Source: Sipunculus nudus
Lineage: Eukaryota; Annelida; Sipuncula; Golfingiida; Sipunculidae
Direction: 5' to 3'
DNA: 64,000 nt
NCBI GenBank assembly: GCA_026874595.1
Contig: CM049312.1
Span: 67,302,929 to 67,366,928 of the forward strand
Made by a program: the position numbers and the translations under genes. The notes beneath the pieces were generated by a model. The model was not told where the DNA came from, did not search any database, and was given only the letters and a program-made list of their open reading frames with translations. Positions 27,242 through 37,772 of this stretch are shown here, one piece after another. The stretch's first letter is position 1; each line of letters opens with the position of its first letter.

Positions 27242-27379
27242 AGCCCAAATTTCAAATATGCGACACCCGGTCCCGTTTGCACCGGGACACAAGCTCTCGT
27301 TGGTCTATTCTTGGCTCTCTGCTAGAATGGATGTTATCAGACCAACGAGAGCGGGTGTCGCATGTTTAAAATTTGGGCT
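27242..27379. repeat. Long interrupted inverted repeat with a hairpin inside one arm
   Basis: The left arm is agcccaaat...gcgacaccc (27242-27268) plus gctctcgttggtc (27293-27305). The right arm is gaccaacgagagc (27340-27352) plus gggtgtcgc (27353-27361) plus tttaaaatttgggct. The 24-bp piece that interrupts only the left arm is itself a stem: gtcccg-tttgcac-cgggac. The loop between the arms is 34 bp. It could be a MITE, a fold-back element or a structured RNA locus. Confidence 0.75.
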
Positions 27380-27689
27380 GGATGTACAATGCAATACCAC
27401 GCTTTAAATGGTCTGATTACAATTCTGTGCTCTGTGCTCACCCTGGTGTTCCAGCCCAGAGAACCTTCCCATGGAAAGCAGCGGTTACATGAAAGGATAT
27501 CTGGGACGACTCCAGTGTATTACGGCTGCATGAGGCGCGTATTTCTCATCAGCTCACTATCTTTCATCTTTGTTTGCATTAAGATGCTTCACAATAAATC
27601 CTGCTTTTGGGATATTCTGCTCAAATTTTATGAATTCTATTAACAAAGTGATGTAACAAGAGCACCATGTTGTTGTTTACCTGCAGACA

Positions 27690-27805
27690 ATTCATAAAGC
27701 TGACAGTAAAACAAATGGTTTTAGTTATGCTTTACTTAATATAAAGTCTCAGGGCAGAAAGAGGTTTAAATACTGGGGTGTAAAACTCTGGAATCAGTAA
27801 CCATA
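27690..27805 (+). pseudogene. LINE reverse-transcriptase C-terminal scrap
   Basis: In the + strand frame around 27735-27800 the translation contains GRKRFKYWGVKLWN. This matches the conserved tail of CR1/Jockey-type LINE ORF2 proteins (…F.Y.G.K.WN.LP). It is closed by stops on both sides. The homology is short, so confidence is limited. Confidence 0.35.
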
Positions 27806-27953
27806 AGATAAGATGTAATCATAAGATGTAAATACCCTTTCACAAGAAAAAATAAAATCTTTGTATTGAAATAAAAATAGAATTTGTGAGTCATTTCTTT
27901 CCCTTGTCAATATTAATTCATATTATGATTTATGGCATATGTTAATGTCTGGC

Positions 27954-28260
27954 ATGGTGTCTATCATGATACCGATAGTGTCGCTTTGTGTCGCTGTTAG
28001 AGTATGCACTTCACAAGAAATCCTGTCCCTGTCGTGGGGAAAATCTTTTCAAATCATCAGCATGTTTAACACAGGATTATGTAACAACTATTGTCTACCA
28101 ACAAATATGAGAAATACGATAGGAAGAGGAAGTCAGGATACGTGTAAGACCTGCAGCAATGGGATATATCCTGGAGGTCCGGAAACTGTGGAGATTATTG
28201 GTGGATTGATTGGTTTGATCAGCTCTGTGCCCCAAGTTACTCAGCAGAAAACATGCAAAA
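27954..28260 (+). CDS. Candidate secreted protein, exon 1 (signal peptide)
   Basis: Not recognised as a known family. From the ATG at 27954 the product starts MVSIMIPIVSLCVAVRVC, a hydrophobic stretch of signal-peptide type ending near TSQ. The mature part follows with Cys pairs (GLCNNYC near residue 40; CKTC near residue 64) and a Gly-rich segment. Two other in-frame ATGs lie upstream (27939, 27945); 27954 is chosen because it puts the hydrophobic core next to the start. The frame leads to a donor-like AAAA|GTAATG at 28261, leaving a phase-1 end. The partner exon is proposed at 30355-30503 (also phase 1). The intervening intron would hold a (TA)n run and a LINE scrap. Alternative: a chance open frame, since no homology was recognised. 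Confidence 0.4.
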
Positions 28261-28543
28261 GTAATGTCGTATACATCTTATATAATTTAAGCATAAGATA
28301 CATTACAATTCATAACTTTGTAATAATAAAATGTATAAATCAATAAGCTGTAAAAGTAATAGTCACAGTAACAGATACAAGCTTCAAGGTAATTTACTAG
28401 CAAAATATGTAAATAAATGAGCCGTAAGGGTAATGGTAACAATAAGAAAATGGTAGTTGGATAATTCATATTACTTTCTATTATTTCGCGTTTCCTTCTA
28501 TGCCAGTAAGTATATGATCAGTAAATGCTGAATTAGGGATGCG

Positions 28544-28595
<52 letters not shown>
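28544..28595. repeat. (TA)n microsatellite
   Basis: About 26 TA units, in the proposed intron of the 27954-30503 candidate gene. Confidence 0.95.
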
Positions 28596-28598
<3 letters not shown>

Positions 28599-29284
28599 AT
28601 GCTTGATGTGACCGTTCAATATACATTGAGCATCCCTGGTGTTCATGAACCAGAACCATTTTTTTATAGTGGGTAGTGATGGCAATTACTGACGTCAGTT
28701 AACAAAACAGACATTAATTATAAAATTACACCACTGCAAACACCTCATGATTAAGACTTAAATGGTATTCTACAGATTTTAATGGTGGTAGACAGTACAC
28801 TACAGCAATGGCTTTATTACTTAATTATAGGCAGTCATAATGTAAAAGCTTAACAAAAGCACTGTAAATAATAGAAAAATATAAATAACATTAAAACAGT
28901 AATAAAATAAAGTTAATACCGATAAGCTGGGTGTTATGATTTACAGCATAAAATGACTTGACCTTTCATGTCATGGCACTTTACAAAACCATGCATGGCG
29001 AGAACATTTTCTCACCTGTTCAAGAGCAGCAATTTGCAATGGTATCTCATTTTCAATTCTCCTTTGTTCAGATTCTGATCAACTTTGTAAATATATCGTT
29101 ACTGTTATTTAATTCATTTACTTGTATACAAACACAAGAGAAACATTTACAGATTTTAAGCCGATGTAACTTTACAGTTATATACTGTCATATTTTCCTA
29201 GGCCACACACGGAACGTGCTGCAAATTTATTCATTTACTGAAGTTTTGAGATACAACACTTATGCGCTCCTATATCAGAAGCAG

Positions 29285-29610
29285 TCAATGAGGCTAATGA
29301 TCAAGGTTTTCTTAAGCTAAATTGCAGTGGCTCAAACATGAAATTTGAGCTATTTTGTGATCATCCTCTGTCGTCCGTCTGTCCGTCTAGCAGTCTGTCT
29401 GTCTGTCCGTTAACCAGGCACAGATCTAGCTGGACATTCAGGGAGGTCCATGAAAAGTCTCCATGGAAACCTGAAAATAGATCTCTGTTACCCTTATCTT
29501 CTCAGCTGTGCTTGAGCTGAAATGGGATACCAGCTACAAAATTTGACATTCAGATGATAAAATTCCTTTTGTGAATGTCTTCCTAGTCAACTGAGCGTCA
29601 TGACCCCTGG
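29285..29610 (+). repeat. Interspersed repeat family 2, single copy in + orientation
   Basis: Sequence such as gtccgtctgtccg, ggaggtccatgaaaa, ttgaatgtcttcctagt-like and ctgagcgtcatgaccc appears in reverse complement at 30800-31000 (gggtcatgacgctcagctga, ttccaaggagattttt). It is one copy of the roughly 340-bp family that is tandemly repeated on the other strand at 30790-32085. The 60-codon frame here is fortuitous. Confidence 0.65.
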
Positions 29611-29954
29611 GTCAATTGTTACCTCTTCCTTCAGTAATTCGGTCGTACAAGGCACAGCTTTATGTGTTCCCACCGTGATAATTTTGAGTATAGTGTACAT
29701 TTATTTGCAAAGCTGCCATATGTTCCTGAAACCGGAAACTACTTTCCGCACATCAAGAAATCACAAGAAATTGCTCCCCGTTTTGAGCCTCTTATCGAGA
29801 TCAATGTCGCCCTCCAAAGGCAGATTAAAGCCTATTTGGATTTATGTACATTTTAAAAAGTTATGGTGCAAAATAGGTCTGTTACATATACTTTTTAAAG
29901 CAAATTTCTCCCACAGAAGTTTCTTCTCACAGTATATTTTGCGTTCATCGCGCC

Positions 29955-30195
29955 AACTATAGACAATAGCTTAACTGTATGGGGAAGCTGCCCAAACACT
30001 TTCCGTGCCGCTTTTAGGCTAATCCAGTGTCGGGCGTCGAGGATTATCACAAGGAACTGTGACCAGTCACGAAGTTATATGGAGTTAAAGAGATTGGGAT
30101 GATGACAATCGAGCAGCGATATTTTAACCTTATTTTCTGTTAAACTTATAAATGCATAAATGGTTTAGCCCCTTCACATCATAGTCGTTAGCATG
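29955..30195 (+). pseudogene. LINE ORF2 C-terminal remnant
   Basis: Two adjacent + strand frames give LTVWGSCPNTF, RLIQCRASRIITRNCDQS and, after frame changes, MTIEQRYFN and YKCINGLAPS. These are the ordered motifs of the region downstream of the reverse transcriptase in CR1/Jockey-type LINEs (…VWG…Q.RA.RII…GW…R…YK..NGLAP). Several frameshifts and stops interrupt it. It lies in the proposed intron of the 27954-30503 gene, in sense orientation. Confidence 0.6.
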
Positions 30196-30354
30196 TCGTT
30201 ACTTATCGCTTTTAGTCCACCGAAATGTACATGATTACCTAATGATTTTATAGTATAATCTATAATTTTCTATTAGTTTTGCATTCTTAGTATTTCATTT
30301 ACATTTGTATTTTCATGCTGATCATAATTTTCTTGTATTTTATACATGGAACAG

Positions 30355-30503
30355 GGCCCTACTTACAACAGAAATGTTCTTCTGGTGCAGGCTACCCTGC
30401 AGAATGTTGTAATTTGGGTAATGTTGTCATTGACAATCTGACAAGGCAGGTCTTTAAGACCAGTCAGAACTCAGAAAGATGCCTTTGTCAATCTGTTTCA
30501 TAA
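30355..30503 (+). CDS. Candidate secreted protein, exon 2 (terminal)
   Basis: An acceptor-like ggaacag precedes 30355. The phase-1 continuation reads PYLQQKCSSGAGYP, then AECC, RCLC and a TAA at 30501-30503. Six Cys in about 49 residues, including CC and CLC, agree with a secreted disulfide-bonded product. Joined to 27954-28260 the product would be about 151 residues. AATAAA follows at 30740, before the next repeat block begins. The pyrimidine tract before the acceptor is only moderate; a second acceptor-like caacag sits 16 bp further in. Family not recognised. Confidence 0.4.
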
Positions 30504-30739
30504 CCAATTTCACAATACCTTCTAGTCAGTTTTTAATTCAAAAACTCATTATAGAATCAAAATGGTGAGAGGATGTCAACTATATATACAGCAAAAAATG
30601 ATGGTAAAGTTTATATATATAAATATATATTAGTTATTTAGACTACCGTACACTCATAGGAGCATTATTAGCGTTGTTCCCACTCTCCAAGTATAGATCG
30701 TAATTCTGTTCCCACCAAACAATACTGTACTACAAACTG

Positions 30740-30745
30740 AATAAA
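30740..30745 (+). terminator. Polyadenylation signal AATAAA
   Basis: Canonical hexamer 237 bp after the stop of the candidate gene and about 45 bp before the tandem repeat block starts. Isolated hexamers are common in AT-rich DNA, so this is only supporting evidence. Confidence 0.3.
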
Positions 30746-30789
30746 GTCCAACTAATGGCCAGTAGCAACAAATAGAGGAAAATTTAAAC

Positions 30790-32085
30790 AAGTGACTAAG
30801 GGTCATGACGCTCAGCTGACTAGGAAGACATTCACAAAACGAATGTTATCTTCTGAATGCCCAAATTTGTAGGTGGTATCCCCATTCAGTTGAAGCATAG
30901 CTCGGAGGATGGGTAACAGAGACCTAATTTCCAAGGAGATTTTTCATGGATCTCTCTGGATGTCAAGATAGATGGTTCAATGGTTACAATGTGTGCCCAG
31001 CTAACAGGCAACCACATATTTTAAGGTCTCAAAATAGTGTTAAAAATGCGTAAATTCGATTAAATCCCGGTGGCACCACCAGTCTGCAGGAACTGATGAC
31101 ACACTCCATGATCAATATGCATGCAAAGAATCATGGTGATCAATGCATTAGTTGTTCAGATACTTGAGCTTTTGTCTCAAAGTTTATATTATTCTGGGGG
31201 TACTTTTGAGCCCTATAGCTGAAAGAATATAGGTAGCAGAGAACTTATTTCAGGTTTCCAAGGAGATTTTCTAAAATGACCTCCCTGGATGTCAAATTAG
31301 AAGATTCTAGGTCGAGCAATCACAATTTGTGCCCTGTAAACAGATGACTGCATCTTTGAAGGTCTAATAAAAAGAGGAAAAAAAAAAGTAAAAATTCGGA
31401 AAATAATAGGTGGCGCCACCAGTCTGCAGGAAGTGCATGTAAAGAATCAAGGTGATCAATTCATTAGTTGTTCAGATACTGGAGCTTTCGTATCAAATTT
31501 TAAAATATTCTGGATGTACTTTTGAGCCCGATAGCTCAGAGGATATCGGCAACAGAGACCTAATTTCAGGTTTCCAAGGAGATTTTTCACAGACCTCCCT
31601 GGATGTCAAGTAATAATTTTCCAGGTCCAATGGTTACGATTTGTGCCCTGTTAACAGATGACCACATCCAAGAAGGTTCCAAAAATAGAGAAAAAACTAG
31701 ATGAGTCGGAACAACACGAATGCCTCCGCCGTGAGCAAATTAAGTATTTGTTAAAGTCTGTAAAATTTTCACTCTATGATGAAGATGCATGCAAATATTC
31801 ATGGTGATCAATGCATTAGTTATTCAGATACTTGAGCTTTTGTTTCAAATTATTCTTGGGGGGGGGGGGGGCTACTTTCGAGTCCTAAAGCTCGAAGGAT
31901 ATGGGTAAGAGAGACCTAATTGTAGGTTTGCAAGGAGATTTTCATGGACCTACCTGGATATAAAATAACAAGATTGTAGGTCCAGCAGTTACGAGTTGTG
32001 CCTGGTTAACAGACGGATGGACGACAGACAAAGAGTGATCACTATATCAAAGATGACTTTCAGTCAGCTGAGCTAAAAAAAAAGG
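30790..32085 (-). repeat. Interspersed repeat family 2, four tandem units of about 340 bp
   Basis: The core words tccaaggagattttt, cctggatgtcaa and gatcaatgcattagttgttc return near 30930, 31260, 31575 and 31935, and the second set near 31135, 31455 and 31805. This gives a period of 330-350 bp. Units diverge by substitutions and indels, and one contains a G14 run (31858-31871). The orientation is opposite to the single copy at 29285-29610. No coding function is apparent. Confidence 0.75.
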
Positions 32086-33039
32086 GTCTTGAAATGATAG
32101 TGCCAAATTTTCATTTAGTTTGATCTTAGTTTGCTGTTACTGGTTGCTTAAAATCGTGTACCATTATAAATTTAAAATTTTCAAAATTTCATATGAATAT
32201 CTATGTAAATTTCACACTACACCAGCAATAGAATGATATACATGTATACTCCATTGATCAAATATTAACTTGGAATTGACTTTTGGGTTTATTTTTATTC
32301 AAGGAGATTTTGTCAGGAATGCTACCGTAGATCAATATTTTATTGAATCAATTAAATCAATGATCTATGTTGGTGTATGTTTTGTAAATTGTATGTTACA
32401 GATTTTAAATGTGGATTTGGATTGAAAAATCCGTTTGTTTCAAAGAAATGGAAACGATCACTTGACAGCGTCCTGTTATGGTTTCCTAGGACCTGATCAA
32501 AATGGCTTTCTTTCCGGCAAAACCTATTGCAGTCTATTTACACGCTCACCTGGTTGAGAAAGAAACGGAACATGAACTTTCACACCTGAAAAGTTTAATG
32601 AGGTCACTTCCTGTTGAAGGTAAGATGAAAGACAAATGCAAACATGAACATGAGGGGAATTATAGCTTTGGTAACATGTAAACTACTAAGGAAGGATCAG
32701 TTACCTATATATAAACTAGAAATCCGATAAATGCTTCATGCATTAATGAAACTGGACATACCTTGACTGCACGTGGTACCAAATGGGTACCTGCCGATGG
32801 GATAAATTTAATTTTTGAGGAAGGGGATATCAAGATACCCTTGATTACAGGACGAAATTAATGAGATCAATCATTTCATAGGTTTGTTTATACTGTTGGA
32901 GCTCAACAGAAAAAATTGAGCCATCACCAGTCATCAGATATACGTTTTAGTTTAATAGACCTTTTCCGCCATACCAGCGACATCTGTTGGCGATGATTGA
33001 CACTTCGGGTCCTTTACAACATGCAAAAAGAGTACATGA
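32086..33039. other. Non-coding, nothing recognised
   Basis: No supported gene. The short frame around 32500-32620 (MAFFPAKPIAVYLHAHLVEK on +) lacks a recognisable domain and runs into stops. Confidence 0.4.
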
Positions 33040-33504
33040 TTAAAGCTGCCTATCACCTACCGTTTGAAAAAAAAATTGATGGGATTTCTGGCTTCCTCTG
33101 TGTATATGATCTAAGGGTAATTTTGGTTGTAAAAGGTTCTAATATCGTCTTCATGAAGGTGCTAGAACTTGTTTATCAAGAATATGTTTGTAAACACAGC
33201 AGTGTTGATAAACAGGAAAAAGCATGTAACCTAAGGTGGTAGTTTACATATATGCGGAGGCAGGAAGGTCACTTGCTGGAAAACGCCATTTGCAAAGCTC
33301 TGGCTTATCAGACTTGCTGTCAGATACCCTTGTTGAATTTGTTTTGATTGTTTTAGTGGCCCAACATATTATAAACACGTTGATATAAAGAAAAACAAGC
33401 AGCATGTGTGCGGTGATACCCACGGTTTCTGGCCTATTTTTATAAAATCTCCAAGGGATTACCTTTCGTTTATAAAGCTCAGATAGGTGATTGGGCCCCT
33501 TTAA
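33040..33504 (+). mobile_element. piggyBac-like MITE (TTAA-flanked)
   Basis: TTAA at 33040-33043 is followed by agctgcctatcaccta. At the right end taggtgattgggcccct is followed by TTAA at 33501-33504. The ends are inverted repeats, and TTAA is the fixed target of piggyBac elements. About 465 bp and non-coding. A solo end of the same type (aggtgattgggccccttac) is at 56805-56825. Confidence 0.65.
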
Positions 33505-34200
33505 AGGAAACGAATCCTGGCTTATCATCAGAGATAGGCTCTTGTTGTGTGTAAGACGTACGTGTATCTGCTTTCAATCAACAAAACCCGCAATGCTGTC
33601 TCATAGAACCCGAACGCAGTCATTTACGTGCAGTGTGAATGCTCGTGGGAAAGGTCTTATGTCCGACATTTTTTTGTAATTTATTCCACATGTAATAGTA
33701 ATTAATACAGGATACAACAAATTTCCATTCAAATACACTTAATACACTCAATAAGGCATACGATTAACAGCTAAAATAGAGTACCTTTGAAGATAATGAT
33801 TATTATTAAAAGGAACAACCGCTTTTGCTTATAAGCGCCATTTAGTATTCAAACGTTGAGCGATTTTCAATTAAACTTTTTTAAAATCGCTAAAAACGCT
33901 ATAATATCTTCATAGTTAACATTGTGTATTCTCATGCGCGATCCACTCAAATGTATAAGAATATACAAAGGAATTATTCAGTTTTAATACCTTTGCTCAT
34001 ATGTTCAGTGTTCCACTAAATGAACACAAGATGGCGGTGATATACAATAGCGGTTTACCGTAATTAATTACGAAGACATGCTCTGAGGTGCTTTATTACC
34101 TCTATGTTTTACAATTTCAATAACCCCAAGACAGATAGAAAATTCGGAAGTCAGTAATGACTTATCGCAGTGGCATATTCACGTAATGGAATATTTTTTA

Positions 34201-34413
34201 GACGCAGCTGTGCGAGCTGAGAAAGGATACTGGAAAGATGGGAAGAAAATGTCAGGAGTCTGGAGATGGGCGAACTCGGGTAAGACGTTCAGTGACACCT
34301 TTTGGGCTCCAGGAGAACCAAGTGGTCGCTTTGGGAAGACGAATGCTTTTATTGAAATTGCCACTATGAGGCTGCGGGATGTTCTTAAATATAAAATTCT
34401 AGTAAATAATTGA
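34201..34413 (+). pseudogene. Decayed C-type lectin domain exon
   Basis: An acceptor-like attttttag precedes 34201 and gives a phase-1 start. The frame reads AVRAEKGYWKDG, SGVWRWANSGK and FWAPGEPSG, then FIEIATMRLRDVL before a TGA at 34411-34413. This is the order of C-type lectin folds: the W..G/G.W.W..G region, W.PGEP (the residues next to the Ca2+/sugar site) and the closing R/W-D-V segment. The Cys expected before EIA and after RDV are absent, the first half of the domain is missing, and no donor is seen. A relic or exon fragment is therefore more likely than a working gene. Confidence 0.6.
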
Positions 34414-34470
34414 ATTTTATTAATTAACCATGTCATTCACACACCCACCCACCCTCACACACTTATATTA

Positions 34471-34821
34471 CAGGCGTGGGAACATCTTTTTTTTTTGGCG
34501 GGGGGGGGGGGGGGGGGGGGCGGAATATAGGCCTATAACATCGGGAGAAGGGCCATATAATTCTCCGGAAGGTTGGAGGGTGTGGGAGGGGATAGTGTGG
34601 AATCTTAAATATGTTTGAAACTATAAAATGGCTCATTTCATGCAATCTAGTTACAAGAACTTGACTTTGTGAAAAAAATGTTTATTTATCAGTAAACTTT
34701 ATACATGAACTGAGACAAAAGTGCAGGGTGGGCCGAAGCTATACAATTGCCCCCCCCCCCTCTTCACAAAGGTTGGGGGGGGGGGGGCAATACCCCCTTC
34801 TCCCCCCCGGTTCCCACGCCT
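34471..34821 (+). mobile_element. hAT-like MITE with caggcgtgggaa ends
   Basis: The left end caggcgtgggaac and right end gttcccacgccta form 12-bp near-perfect inverted termini. The interior carries a G20 run (34500-34520), a C10 run near 34751 and a G13 run near 34775, plus more C tracts at the right end. The CAGG(N)GTGGG end resembles hAT elements. The flanks are TA-rich, so a target duplication cannot be judged. The 62-codon frames inside are fortuitous. Confidence 0.6.
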
Positions 34822-34852
34822 ATATATATATATATATATATATAAATATATA
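34822..34852. repeat. (TA)n microsatellite
   Basis: Dinucleotide run directly at the right edge of the caggcgtggg MITE, probably its insertion target. Confidence 0.8.
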
Positions 34853-35370
34853 TACATGTTTATATATTTGAATGTATAGGTTCAGATGTATATGTGCACA
34901 CTGCCATTAGGCCTAACTGCTGTATAGTAACCTTAAAACCAATTCAGTTATGAATAAGTTTAACAGACAAAACGTTTCTGGTAAAAAGTGACACCATCGT
35001 AAATTCATACTTAATATTAAAACCACACAGGCTTACATGCAGGCTCAATGTTTCTTAGATATTGTTTTGATTCTTTGTGTTGATAAAAATAAGGTGTTTC
35101 TGTGCACTATTACAAGACAGCGCGGCGCCGAAGGTAGACTATTACGCATGCGGGAAAACTTGCAAACAAGGAAGAAAAATGTACTGCCATAGATCACAAA
35201 TTAATAATTTTCTTTCTGCAAATGACCATTCTTGGTGCAAGTTAATTTCTCCTGTGTATAGACCTGAGTAATAAGGTTTAGAAACGAAATCTTTGCAGGT
35301 ACTATTATACTTTCCAGGAGAGGACATTGCGATCGATGCGTGTGTCCTTAATATGCCAAGTAAATTAAAG

Positions 35371-35372
35371 AA

Positions 35373-35402
<30 letters not shown>
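35371..35402. repeat. (AC)n microsatellite
   Basis: About 15 AC units. Confidence 0.9.
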
Positions 35403-35406
<4 letters not shown>

Positions 35407-35555
35407 ATATTATTAAAGTTTGTGAGACCTTTGTCAAATAACACCGGTCAACCTTTTGTGGAACAGAGTATAGTTTTTTTTAACCGGGCACGAATTCGGT
35501 GATCAATCGTAAAAGGCAGTTCACATATTTTCGAGTTTGCAGATGGTCTGTTTTT

Positions 35556-36005
35556 TGCAGTATACATGGTTAACTTCATATTCGAGATGGTTAAAATTCC
35601 ACTTTTCCAGTGTTTTGCGAGGGTTACATGTTCGCGATTTAGCAAGCACACAGGAACTAACACAAGGTACATAACCATCAATATTTCAATTAAATAATAT
35701 GCACGCAAAATCATAACAATTGCACGAGGAGCTACGGGAACATAGAACAGGTGGAAATTGTTCGTGCAAGAGTGACAGTTATATAAGTGCATATTATTTA
35801 AATCGTCACTCCGTGAATTACTGGTCATAAAATGTATGTTAATACTGATGCTACTGGTACAAAATACATCAAATGCCATCGAGCCAATAGAATAAATTAC
35901 TGTTCACCTGTGCAAATGTGTCTTATTCAGGAAGGTCTTTATTAACACGGTAATATCTCCCTCCCAAATATCGCGATTTTGAAACCCTCACAAATATTTT
36001 CAGTC
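35556..36005 (+). mobile_element. MITE family 1, copy C
   Basis: The left part reads atggttaacttcatattcg then gtgttttgcgagggttaca. The right part ends with caaatatcgcgattttgaaa and ccctcac. The same order is found in copy B at 26777-27203. The termini are more diverged than in copy B, so the exact edges are uncertain. Non-coding; the 143-codon minus frame inside is fortuitous. Confidence 0.6.
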
Positions 36006-36800
36006 ATACAGCATTTATAACAATTATATTGTATAAATATCTTTTATGAGGATATGACAACGCATCGACTATAGGTTATTTAAAAATATGAATTTTCTAT
36101 TTCCTAGAATTATTTTTTATACTTTATTCCAACATCACGTTCATCTAATTGTTCGCGATATTTCTTTCAAATCTATTTCGTTTGCCACTTTAATTTTTTT
36201 ATCAAAAGAAGTAATGTAGCGAATTTTGATTATTTAAATAATTATGGAATAAGCATATTTACTTTTGGACGCACGGACGGTTTTGGCCTGTTTAGAAAGA
36301 GCGGCATTATTTCATGTGGTCGGTGATCATCCGTTTATTCATGTGTATATGAGGGACGTAACAAACGATACGTACAAATACCACTGTGACGTCATCCCTA
36401 CGAATCATCAAATGGCTCTAGTTTAGGACCGTCAGCTTAGGTCGTCACTGTTATGTCGCACGACCTTACATCTGATAATTTTTTTCTGTGTTAACCATAT
36501 TGAATCCATACATGGGCAAGTACTATTTTGCTGTAAGATAATCGCCACATTTGTCTGATTTGCCTCTGAGGGTAGAGGAGTGGAGTATAGTTTTTTGGTA
36601 CCCTATACCTGCTTATGATATAAATATTATTCACTTATAAGCGGCCTGATTGACATGTCTCATATATATCCATGGTTCATGCCGTCCCTTACAAGTGACT
36701 ATTGTTTATTCCTTTTTGGATGTGGATATTAATTATTATGTATTGTGATGTAACAGTTAAGTGCGTGCACGAGAAGAATTAAAAGCCTCGCTGTTAACAG
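36006..36800. other. Non-coding, nothing recognised
   Basis: No supported gene or element. Confidence 0.4.
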
Positions 36801-36807
36801 GGGTCGG

Positions 36808-36963
36808 CAGCTCCTGATTATTATGATTTTTGGGACTTTTCCGATAATTGCAGGACTTACAGATCTTCTACGGACTTTATACAGACTTTATATACGGATT
36901 GTCTTCAGTCTGCCTTTGGGATTATTACCAGAACTTCACTTTTGGATTACAACAGATTGTAAT
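36808..36963 (+). repeat. Interspersed repeat family 3, copy 1
   Basis: About 145 bp, including ggacttacagatcttctacg and gactttatacagactttata, is nearly identical to 51495-51645. Both copies keep the same open frame (…SDNCRTYRSSTDFIQTLYTD…), in copy 1 closed by TAA at 36961-36963. That suggests the repeat derives from a coding or terminal segment of a mobile element, but the family was not recognised. Confidence 0.7.
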
Positions 36964-37460
36964 ATAACCTGCATTAGCCAGATAGAAGTAGTATAGACTG
37001 GGTCTCGAAATGTTCATATCCATACCACACTTATAAAGCATCACCGATACATTATATGTCTGTTCGGCAATGTTCGGCCATGCATCTGCAACAGTTCCGA
37101 GATGTCAGCAGATGCTAACAAACCATCTGTGAGCATTCGGCAAACATCACCGATGAATATGTAAACATATCCCGAACAATCGCCCAGCTTTCCCAAACAT
37201 GGCCGAATATTCACGGAGAACCTGAGTCGGACCAAAGCCGAAGTATCACGAAGTGACTATCCACAGGATATTACCTTAAATTTCGCAGAACAATCATATG
37301 TCAAATTTTCAATGGGACACCATTTTTCAACATTTTTACGCAAGCACTCTCAACCAATCGCCAAACATTTTACTCGCCGAACATCACTGGAGACAAAAAC
37401 CCCAGTGGGACGGATGTCCTGTACTAGCAGCCTGGTCGGGTATTGATTAATTTAAAGGTT

Positions 37461-37635
37461 CAGGTATTTATTAATTTAAAGGTTCAGGTCAGATAAAGCT
37501 TGGTCGATCCTATTTGACAGCCCGTACCCCATTGGCTTGTCAGATTAAATATTAAAATTGCGTTGTTAATGTTACTTTAACGGGAGATTATAATATAGTA
37601 CAATGTTTACATGCTTACTCTGGTAGCCGCAAACA
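37461..37635 (+). promoter_or_regulatory. Upstream region of the lectin gene, partly duplicated at 39400-39600
   Basis: The segment contains ttattaatttaaaggttcag, tgacagcccgtaccccat and catgcttactctggta. It has a diverged second copy at 39400-39600 (ttattaattataaggtttag, tgacagcccgcgccacat, catgcttactatg). A TATA-like tataatatag lies at about 37590, 120 bp before the proposed start codon. The promoter role is inferred only from position. Confidence 0.35.
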
Positions 37636-37708
37636 AACGCAAGTCTGATTACGCATAACTTTGCAAGATCCTCCAAAAGCAGACCTGTCGGAAGAAAACA
37701 GTCACATC

Positions 37709-37772
37709 ATGAAGATGAACAACTTGTATTTTGTGATTCTTGGCGTAGCCTTGTTGTCAAGGGGATGCGCAG
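37709..37772 (+). CDS. Secreted SUEL lectin gene, exon 1 (signal peptide)
   Basis: The ATG at 37709 begins MKMNNLYFVILGVALLSRGC, a classic signal peptide (charged N-terminus, hydrophobic core, small residues before the expected cut). An in-frame ATG at 37661 exists, but it would bury the hydrophobic core behind 16 polar residues. The exon ends GCGCAG|GCAAGT: a GC donor in otherwise strong consensus, leaving phase 1. Exon 2 (41654) also begins in phase 1, so the frames join. Exon 1 would deliver the lectin to the secretory pathway. The join is inferred from phase and order, without transcript evidence. Confidence 0.55.

Noticed and set aside
27939-27953. Earlier in-frame ATGs of the candidate secreted protein
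   Set aside because: The ATG at 27954 places the hydrophobic core directly after the start; the earlier ones add polar residues. The choice is not certain.
35077-35271. Possible Cys-rich exon (YYACGKTCKQGRKMYC)
   Set aside because: An acceptor-like caagacag is present, but there is no recognised domain, partner exon or clear end, so it is not listed as coding.
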